Virus record (IMG/VR): IMGVR_UViG_3300044641_004147
Location: 29,347-93,346 of that record
Direction: 5' to 3' (one strand)
Source of the DNA: a virus
Length of the DNA stretch: 64,000 nt
In this document: positions 36,736 to 45,789 of the stretch, one piece after another
Numbering within the stretch: position 1 is the first letter of the stretch
Layout: every line of letters starts with the position of its first letter
Made by a program: the position numbers and the translations under genes
Notes under the pieces: generated by a model
The model's database searches: none
Told to the model about the DNA's origin: nothing
What the model saw: only the letters and a program-made list of their open reading frames with translations

Positions 36736-39700
36736 ATGACAACACGAATCAGTAGTAATAACTTAGACACTTCAGTAACAGCTCAATTTGGGCCAAAAAT
36801 TTCTGGCATCGTTGTAACCAATGACAGTTACACTAACCTAGATGATACCGCAGTGGATATAGCCGGAGGCTACATTAAAATTATAGGCACAGGTTTTGCT
36901 ACAGGTTGTCAAGTTTTAATTAACACTACACCAGCAACCAGTGTTACTTATATCAGCAGTACCGAAGTTAGAGCACAGTTGCCAGCCACAGCCGCAGGTA
37001 CTTATGTGGTTTATTTGGTTAACACAGATGGTGGTGTGGCTATCAGATTCAATGGCGTTACTTTCAGCGGTATACCCACTTGGTCTACCAGCAGTGCTTT
37101 AGCTGGGGCTGACACAGACTCTGCAATAAGTATCCAATTAGCAGCCACTGGCGACACTCCTATGACCTATGCACTACAGGCTGGCAGTAGCTTACCTGTG
37201 GGCTTGTCTTTAAACAGCAGTGGCCTGCTGTCAGGCGCGGTCACCGGACTTAACAACGATACCACTTATAATTTTACCGTTGTGGCCACGGATGCACAAT
37301 TGCAAGACAGTCCCAGAGCATTTAGCATTACCATTACCTCTGGAGATCCAAGTTGGGCGTATGTCTCAACATTGTTAAACGCAGATGTTATGCCATTTAA
37401 CGCAGATACTAGTACTAATAACTTTGCCGTAAGTGCGTTTGGCGATACTAGACCTAATAATTTTGGCCCCTACACACCAGGTTATTATAGTGTGGCTATG
37501 AATGGTGGAACCAGTGGTGATCTATTGAGTTTTCCTAGCAGTTCTACGGCATACAATCTCAGTGGCGGAACTTGGACAGTTGAGATGTGGATGTATCCCA
37601 CAATGTCCACATTTTCGGATGGAGATTGTAGAATACTAATGGCCGGGTCAAACGGTACTAACTCGGCATGGCAGTTATTTATAAACAGTAATCGTCTCAT
37701 CGGATTTGGGATTCCATTCGGAGGCACTACAAGCGTATTCACAGGCAACAGTGCTTTTTCTTTTAATACATGGACCCATGTGGCTGTGGTATGCCAGGCC
37801 GGAAGTGCTATAATTTATGTAAATGGTGTAAGTGCTGGTGGCCCAACAAGTATAACATTACCTGCTTCTGTGTCTGTGGGATTTAAGATAGGCTACGATA
37901 ACGTAGGAACAGTCAGTACACAGTTTGCTGGATTTATTACTAATGTTCGCATCAACACAACAACAGCAATATACACAGCCGCCTTTACACCACCCACAGC
38001 ACCTTTAACGGCTGTTTCTGGAACCAGCCTGCTAACCTGCCAAAGCAATAGATATCTAGACACAAGTACAAATGCACTATCTGTTACTGTTGCCGGTAGT
38101 CCGCGGATATCAGGATTTGATCCATTTGTACCTGCCACTAATTACAGTACCTATGGTAGTACTTACTTTGATGGCACCGGTGATTATTTGTCTGTTCCTT
38201 CTAATAGTGCATTTGCATTTGGCACTGGGGATTATACAATAGAGGCATGGGTTTATATTACAGTAAGTGCTGCTCAGGCAATAGTAGGTAACGGAGACGG
38301 CGCTGTGGCGAACCCGTACTTTTACATTAATGGAACTACCCCTACTCTTTTCTTTAATAACGCCGCACTGGCATCGGGACCTGCTATTCCTCTAAATGCC
38401 TGGACACATGTTGCGGTTACAAGATCTGGTACACTAGTTCAAGTATTTACTAATGGAGTAGCCGGTACCGGTGCCACAAACGCAACCTCAATGATATCGT
38501 CTGGACTAACCATCGGTGCATCAAGCGTGCCGTCTCAGTTTATCACCGGATATATATCTAATCTTCGAGTCGTCAAAGGCACCGCGGTCTATACTTCGGC
38601 ATTTACTCCATCCACTCAACCACTAACTGCTATTGCCAACACCAGTTTACTAACACTGCAAACTAACACGCCAGCCAACAACAGCGTATTCATCGATAAC
38701 AGTACCAACAACTTCTTAATCACTCGCAACGGTAATACCACACAGGGCACATTCAGTCCCTACGGTGCAGGTTGGAGCAACTACTTTGATGGCACTGGGG
38801 ATTTTTTAAGTTTTCCTGCCACTGCGGCAACGAGCTTTGGTACAGGTGACTATACCATTGAGTTCTGGATATACCTAGTGGGTACTGGCGATTTCACTGT
38901 GTTTGATAATCAAGGTTCGGGCGGCGCCAGTCAAATATCTAGAATAAGTGGAACATTATATCACGGCAGTGCCAGTACCTGGTCATATACATTTACCAGA
39001 GATGTTTGGACACACATTGCTTTTAGCAGACAAGGAACTAATTTAAGATTATTTGCCAACGGAGCACTCCAGCAAACTCAAACCAATAGTAGCGTCGTTG
39101 GAAGTGCATCGAATACAAATACCATTGGCATGAGAAATGACAATTTTTATTCATTCAATGGATATCTTTCTAATCTGCGTATTGTAAAGGGCACAGCAGT
39201 ATACACTGCCGCATTTACACCAAGTGCAACACCACTACAACCCATTGCCAACACTAGTTTACTAACCTGTGCAGATCCTAGATTTGTAGATGATTCAGGA
39301 AACAACTTTGCCATTACTCGTAACGGTGATGTTAGCATTCAACGATTCAGTCCTTTTGCTGGCACCACATTGCCCGCACCCGCCTACAGTGCTTACTTTG
39401 ATGGCACTGGGGATCATTTAATTGTTCCTGCTATTACACCAACTGCTGGCAATGCAACAGTTGAGTTTTGGATATATCCTGCAACAACACAAGCGTACAT
39501 AGGAGATGCATTCATTGTAGGCACAACAGACAATACTGCAGGCACCTGGGCAATTAGTTTGAGCTCAAACAATACCATAGGTGTTTGGGTTGACGCCTAT
39601 AATAGTATTAAATTTGTTTCAACTACTGCTGTTAATAGAACTACCTGGAATCATATTGCACTGGTTAAAACAGGTGGTATAATCTACTTGTATGTAAATG

Positions 39701-41187
39701 GTGTACAGCAGGCATCAACATACTCTCAAGCAGGAACTTTTGGGCGCAATGCTACTATACACATCGGTCAATATTCCGCTGGCGGACAAAATTTTACCGG
39801 GCACATATCCAATTTAAGGATAGTTTATGGTACCGCAGTTTATACCGCAAACTTCACTCCACCCACAGCACCATTAACTGCAATAGCCAATACCAGTTTA
39901 TTAACCTGTCAGAGTGCAACATTCACGGACAATTCAACTAATGCATTTAGCATAACTGCTTTCGGCAACAGCCAACCATCACTATTCAGTCCATTTGCAG
40001 TCGCTTACTTGACTAAGCAAAGTTATACACCTGCGGTCTTCGGTGGCAGTATGTACTTTGATGGCACTGGTGATTTTTTAACTGTTCCTGACTCTACCGC
40101 TTTTACCATGGGAGCTGGCGATTTTACGCTTGAATGTTGGATAAATTTGTCAACAATTTCCGGTTCTCAAATAGTAATTGGAACTTGTGATTCAGGTGGT
40201 TCTCAGGGTTCTATGAGTTTTGTCCTGCAGGTTAACAGTGGAACACCTAGAATAGGAGTAGGTTATAACGGTGCTATGTATTTTGCTACAGCAGCATCTG
40301 CAATTACACCCAACCAGTGGTATCATATTGCAGGTGTTCGCAATGGTGCTAGTGTCTATATATATGTAAATGGAGTTCGATCTGCTCCTTTAGATATGGC
40401 AGCATTAGCTATAACTGATTCGTCACAAGTTGTTGGCATTGGTAGAAACGGTAATTTCAACGGGGAATATGTAACTGGATACATCAGCGATCTTCGCATA
40501 GTTAAAGGTCAAGCAGTTTACACCAGTAACTTTGCTCCTCCAGTAGCACCCTTGTCATTCAACGCAAATGCTGTATTACAAGTCAACGGAACCAGCGCCG
40601 GCGTACTAGACGGTTCAGCAATGGTCAATTTAGAAACGGTTGGTGGCGCACAAATTAGTACAAGTATTAAGAAATACAGCACTGGTAGCATATACTTTGA
40701 TGGCACTGGGGATTATTTGGCTACAAACAGTACACTAATAACAAATTTTGGAGCAGGACTGTTTACTATAGAATCTTGGGTATATTTTAATTCTGTGTCA
40801 GGTACTCAATATATAATGTCAACTTATCAAGATTCAGGCACAGGCTGGGCCCTTGGCTTATTCAACTCAAAGTTTAATTTTTGGTCAACAGGAGACGGGC
40901 CAGATATTGTTGGCACAACCACTCCTGTTATTAACACATGGTATCACTTGGCAGCATCGGGCCAAACAGGATCAATAAAACTTTTTGTAAACGGAATTCA
41001 AGAAGGATCTACATATACTGGCGCAACAGCATTAAACTCTACATCCACTTTGCGTGTTGGCGACGGAGCAGGTGCCGCAGCCGGCCAAGCCTTAAACGGC
41101 TATCTAGACGATGTTCGTATCACCCGCGGTGCGGCCCGTTATATCACTACCTTTACTCCGCCTACGGGTGCATTCAGAGGCAAGTAA
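36736..41187 (+). CDS. Giant adhesin: IPT/TIG, He_PIG and six LamG domains
   Basis: 1483 residues. The N-terminus is an IPT/TIG-like plus He_PIG-like pair (about 10-200) paralogous to that in the first gene of the window. Six LamG lectin domains follow, each opening with a YFDGTGDxL strand (or a variant of it), at about residues 251, 474, 681, 885, 1104 and 1316. Five of them share the DNA string TACTTTGATGGCAC nearly unchanged, which suggests recent duplication. The protein ends after the sixth LamG. It closes the adhesin array and is likely a multivalent glycan-binding appendage. Confidence 0.88.
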   Translation: MTTRISSNNLDTSVTAQFGPKISGIVVTNDSYTNLDDTAVDIAGGYIKIIGTGFATGCQVLINTTPATSVTYISSTEVRAQLPATAAGTYVVYLVNTDGGVAIRFNGVTFSGIPTWSTSSALAGADTDSAISIQLAATGDTPMTYALQAGSSLPVGLSLNSSGLLSGAVTGLNNDTTYNFTVVATDAQLQDSPRAFSITITSGDPSWAYVSTLLNADVMPFNADTSTNNFAVSAFGDTRPNNFGPYTPGYYSVAMNGGTSGDLLSFPSSSTAYNLSGGTWTVEMWMYPTMSTFSDGDCRILMAGSNGTNSAWQLFINSNRLIGFGIPFGGTTSVFTGNSAFSFNTWTHVAVVCQAGSAIIYVNGVSAGGPTSITLPASVSVGFKIGYDNVGTVSTQFAGFITNVRINTTTAIYTAAFTPPTAPLTAVSGTSLLTCQSNRYLDTSTNALSVTVAGSPRISGFDPFVPATNYSTYGSTYFDGTGDYLSVPSNSAFAFGTGDYTIEAWVYITVSAAQAIVGNGDGAVANPYFYINGTTPTLFFNNAALASGPAIPLNAWTHVAVTRSGTLVQVFTNGVAGTGATNATSMISSGLTIGASSVPSQFITGYISNLRVVKGTAVYTSAFTPSTQPLTAIANTSLLTLQTNTPANNSVFIDNSTNNFLITRNGNTTQGTFSPYGAGWSNYFDGTGDFLSFPATAATSFGTGDYTIEFWIYLVGTGDFTVFDNQGSGGASQISRISGTLYHGSASTWSYTFTRDVWTHIAFSRQGTNLRLFANGALQQTQTNSSVVGSASNTNTIGMRNDNFYSFNGYLSNLRIVKGTAVYTAAFTPSATPLQPIANTSLLTCADPRFVDDSGNNFAITRNGDVSIQRFSPFAGTTLPAPAYSAYFDGTGDHLIVPAITPTAGNATVEFWIYPATTQAYIGDAFIVGTTDNTAGTWAISLSSNNTIGVWVDAYNSIKFVSTTAVNRTTWNHIALVKTGGIIYLYVNGVQQASTYSQAGTFGRNATIHIGQYSAGGQNFTGHISNLRIVYGTAVYTANFTPPTAPLTAIANTSLLTCQSATFTDNSTNAFSITAFGNSQPSLFSPFAVAYLTKQSYTPAVFGGSMYFDGTGDFLTVPDSTAFTMGAGDFTLECWINLSTISGSQIVIGTCDSGGSQGSMSFVLQVNSGTPRIGVGYNGAMYFATAASAITPNQWYHIAGVRNGASVYIYVNGVRSAPLDMAALAITDSSQVVGIGRNGNFNGEYVTGYISDLRIVKGQAVYTSNFAPPVAPLSFNANAVLQVNGTSAGVLDGSAMVNLETVGGAQISTSIKKYSTGSIYFDGTGDYLATNSTLITNFGAGLFTIESWVYFNSVSGTQYIMSTYQDSGTGWALGLFNSKFNFWSTGDGPDIVGTTTPVINTWYHLAASGQTGSIKLFVNGIQEGSTYTGATALNSTSTLRVGDGAGAAAGQALNGYLDDVRITRGAARYITTFTPPTGAFRGK

Positions 41188-41193
41188 AATCTC

Positions 41194-41222
41194 TTGCAAG
41201 TCCGATTTATTTGCTATATAAT
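41194..41222 (+). promoter_or_regulatory. Consensus sigma70-type promoter, leaderless
   Basis: TTGCAA (41194-41199), a 17-nt spacer and TATAAT (41217-41222). The -10 box ends 6 nt before the ATG at 41229, so the expected start site coincides with the first base of the start codon, and no Shine-Dalgarno is present. Confidence 0.8.
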
Positions 41223-41228
41223 AGCATA

Positions 41229-44200
41229 ATGAAAATTGCTATCATTGACATAATCGGACTTCCATACGATGGCACCACGGTATACCGCCAAGGACTAGGT
41301 GGATCTGAAAGTGCTGTTACCTACATGAGTGCAGAACTGGCCGCACTGGGATTTGAGGTAACAGTATTCAATAACTGTAACATCGACCACGCACAGGCCG
41401 GCAAGTACTCGGGCGTAACTTACCGCCCACTTTCAGATCTTGCCCACGATCACTATTTTGACATTGTGGTCAGCAGTCGCACTATTATTCCGTTTATGCC
41501 GCCGGAACGGTATCATGAATTGCAGGACAATCGTGCTATGCCACTGCAAGGTTATAATATCTATAACCGAATCTGTGCTCAGGCAAAGATGCGTGTGCTT
41601 TGGATGCATGACACATTTTGTCTTGGTGATAACTATATCGAAGAATTAGCAGTCGGCAATCGCATCACAGATATTTTCACACTCAGCGACTTTCATTTAA
41701 CCTATGTGGCCAACTGCAACCATGGCCGTCGTAGAAACTTTGAAGTACTAAAGTCAAAACTGTTTATCACTCGCAACGGTGCTAAAAAGTTTGATGTTCC
41801 AGTTAATGTATCCGCCAAGGACCGTAACTTATTTGTTTACAATGCGTCTGTGACCAAAGGCATGATACCATTGGTTAACGAAATTTGGCCCATGGTACGA
41901 CAAGTCATACCTACTGCAAGATTAAAGGTCATTGGCGGCTATTATAGATTCAGCGAGGCACATGGTCCCGACCAACAAGAGCAAGATTGGCGGCGTATGG
42001 TTGCAGACCCAAAGTATTCTGCCCAGGGCATAGAGTTCACTGGTGTTATTCCACAAAGTGAAATTGCAGAAATACTAGCACAGGCCTACATGATGATCTA
42101 TCCTGGAGCATTTCCAGAGACATTTGGCATCAGCAGTTTAGAAAGTTTAATTTACAATACACCTGTGGCCACTTGCAGGTTTGGTGCCTTAGAAGAAATT
42201 GTGCCGGAGTTGGCAGGCTACCACTTAGATTATGCCATTGAGCCCAACAGTCTATTCACAGATATAGATCGTAGTCGTCAGTGTCAGCTATTTGCTGACA
42301 TGGTTATTCGTGCATGGAATAACCCATACCTACACCAGCAAAAACAATATTACTGTAATGCAGTCAAAGACATTGCCGGTTGGGATAGTGTAGCCTTACA
42401 GTGGAAGCAATGGTTCTATCGCAAAACCGGTAACTATCTCAGCAGAGATCAGTACCGCCGTGTGAGTAAAATAAACCATGCAGTACATAAAATCTGGGGT
42501 CGTAGATACACCAACACTGTAGAATTTGAATCATACAAATCCGGCCAAGAACAACCTATTCGTGTAGTCAGTACTTTTTATAATGCCGAACAATACATCG
42601 GCAAGTTTATTACCAGTGTGGCCTGTCAAGACTACAACAGCTACGAAGTTTATATGGTCAATGATGCCAGCACTGACAGTACTGCGGCAGCAATTCATAG
42701 TGCGCTGGCTCAGCTGCCTGCAGAAATTGCACAAAAGTTTCATGTAGTCAACAACAGAGAAAATCGTGGCGCAGTGGCTAACCAAGTGGCAGTGCTTCGT
42801 GCCTTGGCAGACACAGACAGTATTGTAATGGTCATTGACGGTGACGATTGGTTAGTCAATGACAACAGTATATTCAGCTACTACAACACCGTCTATGATG
42901 GCACCGTAGAATTTACCTATGGTAGTTGCTGGAGTGTAGTTGATAATATTCCGTTGATTAGCCAACCCTACCCTGCGGAGATTAAACAGGCCCGTGCTTA
43001 TAGAAAACATCAGTTTAACTGGATACTACCTTACACACACCTGCGTACATTTAAATCTCAATTGATTAAAAATATACCTGACAGTGCATTTCAAGACAGT
43101 CACGGACAATGGTATCGAGCTGGCGGAGATGGCAGTACCTTTTACAATTTAATCGAAGCTGCTGATCCTGCGGGTGTTCGTTGCTTGCCCGAGATTGTTT
43201 ACTGTTACAACGATGCCAGCCCGCTTAACGATTACAAAGTCAACGGCCAAGAACAAAATCGTACAGCACAAGAAATAGTCAATAGAACCACAGAAGAAAA
43301 GAAAGAATCACCTAAAATGGATTACATCCCAGTATTAGAAAACGAATATCAGTGGGCCTGCGACACGCCCAGCGACATTAACCAACACCTGCCACTGCTG
43401 AGGTCCTTGGCCGACGAGTGCAACACTGTGGTTGAATTGGGTGTGCGTACTGGAATCTCTACCAGAGCATTGTTAGTCAGCAGGGCTCGTTTATACAGCT
43501 ATGATATTAGCTTAGAGCAGTCAGTGACCAATCTGTTTAATTTGGCCAAGCAAGCCGGAAAAGTCTGTAGTTATGAATCTGCTGACAGTTTGACAATGAC
43601 TATTCCGGAAACTGATTTACTGTTCATTGACACATATCATACCTATGCACAGTTATCGGCTGAACTCAGACAGCATCACAGTCGTGCAAAAAAATATATA
43701 GCCTTCCACGACACATTTACCTATGGATTAAAAACAGATCAAGACCCTAAGAAAGGTATACTGACAGCCATTATGGAGTTCATGGTTGAACATCCTGAAT
43801 GGCGTTTGAAATATCACACTTCTGAGAACAATGGATTTACAGTTTTAGAAAAGTCTGCACCAGCATCTAAGTCAGTGACTACAATGGCAAAGAAGATTCT
43901 AGTGGCTATTCCTACTGCTAGAAATATCGAAGCAGAAACTTTTAAAAGCATTTACGATCTAGAAGTGCCCGACGGATACAGGGTTGATTTTCAATATTTC
44001 TATGGCTACAACATTGATCAGGTACGCAACTTAATTGCCGACTGGGTAGTTCGTGGCTATGATTATCTGTTTAGTGTAGATTCAGACATTGCGTTTCCAC
44101 CAGATACACTAAAGAGGTTATTAGCACACAATGTTGACATGGTATCGGGACTGTATATTCAACGCAAGCCCGGGCAACACACTTTAGAAGTCTACGAACA

Positions 44201-45173
44201 TAACGGTCAGGGTGGCGTCAGTAATATTCCCTACGGAAAAATCAAAGGGCGCGGTCTAGTAGAAATTGCCAGTTCTGGCTTTGGCTGTGTGTTGGTCCGG
44301 GGCGAAGTTATGCGAGCTATTCCGTATCCGCACTTCAAATATCACAGCGCCATTGATCATCGTAACACCATCAGCGAAGATGTGGATTTCTGCAAAAAGG
44401 CGTTAGCTCAAGGATTTAAGATTTGGGCAGACACAGACATTCAATGCCGACACATTGGCAGTTCAGAATTTCTAGTAGATAACAATATTCCTGCTGTGGA
44501 AACACCTGTGGTTAACATACAGGATCGTCTGCGCGAATTAGGCAATCAGCGACTGCTGCCTAAAACGCATATAGACTATCTGTTGCAGTTAAAGTTGTCA
44601 GGATACACCCCTAAGGTAGTCTATGACATTGGCAGTTGCGTTATGCATTGGACCAATGAATCATTGAGAATTTGGCCCGATGCTCATTATGTGTTGTTTG
44701 AGGCTATGCCATCTGTGGAATTTTTATATCAAGAGCGCGGAATCAGAGATTATCACATTGGAGTGTTAGCTTCCGAGTCTGGCCGTACTGTGGAATTCTG
44801 GCAAAATGATTACCATCCTGGTGGCAACAGCTACTACAAAGAAAATGTGGCTATTAACCCTGGTGTTCCTGAATACTTTATGCGTAAGTACACAACAAAA
44901 ACATTGGCCGAAGTAGTGGCACAGCGTCAGTTTCCCTTGCCCGATCTGGTTAAAATGGATGTGCAAGGTGCCGAAATGGATATTGTTCGTGGTGCAGAAG
45001 GTATTATTAAACATGCCCAACATGTTATATTAGAATTGCAAAAAGTTGAATACAATACTGGCGCACCACTGCACCAAGAAGTAATTGCATATATGGATCA
45101 ACTGGGCTTTGACTGTCTGGGCATTTTCAGTGACAACGGCCCGGACGGTGACTATCACTTTGTTCGCCGATAA
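41229..45173 (+). CDS. Five-domain glycosyltransferase/methyltransferase fusion
   Basis: 1314 residues; the start at 41229 is chosen because a consensus promoter ends 6 nt upstream. Domain 1 (about 1-410) is a GT4-like glycosyltransferase (GLGGSESAVTYMSAEL; FPETFGISSLESL). Domain 2 (about 438-680) is a GT2-like transferase with DGDDW at 537-541. Domain 3 (about 720-878) is a class I methyltransferase-like fold (VVELGVRTGISTRALL, then LLFIDTYHTY). Domain 4 (about 886-1080) is a second GT2-like domain with DSDIAFP near 951. Domain 5 (about 1130-1314) is an FkbM-type methyltransferase (VKMDVQGAEMDIVRGAE; D1244). It probably builds or caps a glycan. Targets could be phage fibres, the host surface or modified DNA bases; the sequence does not decide. 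Confidence 0.85.
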   Translation: MKIAIIDIIGLPYDGTTVYRQGLGGSESAVTYMSAELAALGFEVTVFNNCNIDHAQAGKYSGVTYRPLSDLAHDHYFDIVVSSRTIIPFMPPERYHELQDNRAMPLQGYNIYNRICAQAKMRVLWMHDTFCLGDNYIEELAVGNRITDIFTLSDFHLTYVANCNHGRRRNFEVLKSKLFITRNGAKKFDVPVNVSAKDRNLFVYNASVTKGMIPLVNEIWPMVRQVIPTARLKVIGGYYRFSEAHGPDQQEQDWRRMVADPKYSAQGIEFTGVIPQSEIAEILAQAYMMIYPGAFPETFGISSLESLIYNTPVATCRFGALEEIVPELAGYHLDYAIEPNSLFTDIDRSRQCQLFADMVIRAWNNPYLHQQKQYYCNAVKDIAGWDSVALQWKQWFYRKTGNYLSRDQYRRVSKINHAVHKIWGRRYTNTVEFESYKSGQEQPIRVVSTFYNAEQYIGKFITSVACQDYNSYEVYMVNDASTDSTAAAIHSALAQLPAEIAQKFHVVNNRENRGAVANQVAVLRALADTDSIVMVIDGDDWLVNDNSIFSYYNTVYDGTVEFTYGSCWSVVDNIPLISQPYPAEIKQARAYRKHQFNWILPYTHLRTFKSQLIKNIPDSAFQDSHGQWYRAGGDGSTFYNLIEAADPAGVRCLPEIVYCYNDASPLNDYKVNGQEQNRTAQEIVNRTTEEKKESPKMDYIPVLENEYQWACDTPSDINQHLPLLRSLADECNTVVELGVRTGISTRALLVSRARLYSYDISLEQSVTNLFNLAKQAGKVCSYESADSLTMTIPETDLLFIDTYHTYAQLSAELRQHHSRAKKYIAFHDTFTYGLKTDQDPKKGILTAIMEFMVEHPEWRLKYHTSENNGFTVLEKSAPASKSVTTMAKKILVAIPTARNIEAETFKSIYDLEVPDGYRVDFQYFYGYNIDQVRNLIADWVVRGYDYLFSVDSDIAFPPDTLKRLLAHNVDMVSGLYIQRKPGQHTLEVYEHNGQGGVSNIPYGKIKGRGLVEIASSGFGCVLVRGEVMRAIPYPHFKYHSAIDHRNTISEDVDFCKKALAQGFKIWADTDIQCRHIGSSEFLVDNNIPAVETPVVNIQDRLRELGNQRLLPKTHIDYLLQLKLSGYTPKVVYDIGSCVMHWTNESLRIWPDAHYVLFEAMPSVEFLYQERGIRDYHIGVLASESGRTVEFWQNDYHPGGNSYYKENVAINPGVPEYFMRKYTTKTLAEVVAQRQFPLPDLVKMDVQGAEMDIVRGAEGIIKHAQHVILELQKVEYNTGAPLHQEVIAYMDQLGFDCLGIFSDNGPDGDYHFVRR

Positions 45174-45176
45174 ATA
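45169..45176 (+). promoter_or_regulatory. Predicted late promoter (GATAAATA)
   Basis: GATAAATA overlaps the TAA stop of the glycosyltransferase and lies 17 nt before the ATG at 45194. CTTT and GTT at 45158-45164 can pair with AAC and AAAG at 45176-45184, which would bury the motif and part of the ribosome site; the pairing is weak. Confidence 0.65.
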
Positions 45177-45193
45177 ACTTAAAGAGGCAGGCT

Positions 45194-45373
45194 ATGAGAC
45201 TAAAGGAATTTATCAGAACAACATTCAACAATGACGGCGTACTAGATGTCTATGAGCATGGCCGTCACGAAGTTAACCAACCATTTAACAGCGAAACTGG
45301 CGAAAAGTTCAAGGATCAAGACGAAGCATTGTCTTGGTTATTAAAATACTACCCTAATTATTTTACGCCCTGA
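45194..45373 (+). CDS. 59-residue late protein, function unknown
   Basis: ATG at 45194 with AAAGAGG 6 nt upstream and a late promoter in front; the frame closes at TGA 45371-45373. The product (MRLKEFIRTTFNNDGVLDVY ... WLLKYYPNYFTP) is charged and soluble. Its 3' end overlaps the end of the convergent Nudix gene by 16 nt. The N-terminus resembles those of the charged proteins near 60985 and 61943 (M-(K/R)-x-x-x-(F/Y)-x-x-(E/D)), but no family is recognised. Confidence 0.65.
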   Translation: MRLKEFIRTTFNNDGVLDVYEHGRHEVNQPFNSETGEKFKDQDEALSWLLKYYPNYFTP

Positions 45374-45789
45374 TTTAGCAGGCGTTGCACCGTTTTTAGT
45401 TTTTCGATAACTTCGTTAAAATTAATGGTGCGCCAAACGCCAGGGTGCAAGGGCTTTGGATGATCTTCGACTGCACACCAAGCGTACCCTTTGTGTTCTT
45501 CGTTGAGCACAGGCACAAACTCATCATCCACAGGAATTAAAAATGTGTGATAAGTGAATTTGTTGTTTTCGCTGGTAAACTTTTCAATTGGATACAGTTT
45601 GGCATTGGGTATAACGCCGCCCAATTCTTCTTCAATTTCTCTGGCTAGGCCTTCTGACACAGTTTCGCCTCGCTCTATTTTGCCGCCAGGTAAACCCCAG
45701 GTATTAGCATATTTGTTTCCGCTACGCAGTAGGAACAAATATCGTTTGGTGCTAATACTGTAAATTAGTGCTCCAGTACTTTCAATCAA
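45358..45789 (-). CDS. Nudix hydrolase
   Basis: 143 residues with a complete Nudix box at residues 36-58 (GKIERGETVSEGLAREIEEELG fits G-x5-E-x7-R-E-U-x-E-E-x-G-U). Family members hydrolyse nucleoside diphosphates linked to another moiety, such as oxidised dNTPs, nucleotide sugars or capped RNA; the substrate here is unknown. A TTG start (45789-45787) overlaps the TGA of the upstream gp15-like gene, so it is coupled to virion genes and expressed late. A role with the neighbouring glycan enzyme (nucleotide sugars) is possible but speculative. Confidence 0.88.
   Translation of the reverse strand: MIESTGALIYSISTKRYLFLLRSGNKYANTWGLPGGKIERGETVSEGLAREIEEELGGVIPNAKLYPIEKFTSENNKFTYHTFLIPVDDEFVPVLNEEHKGYAWCAVEDHPKPLHPGVWRTINFNEVIEKLKTVQRLLNQGVK

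Noticed and set aside
41183-41200. GCAAG/CTTGC 5-bp stem across the stop of the last adhesin
   Set aside because: Too short and without a T-run; it overlaps the -35 box and is probably chance.
40938-41228. N-terminal extension of the glycosyltransferase frame into the preceding adhesin
   Set aside because: The extension lies in another frame over a clear LamG domain, and a consensus promoter ends 6 nt before ATG 41229.
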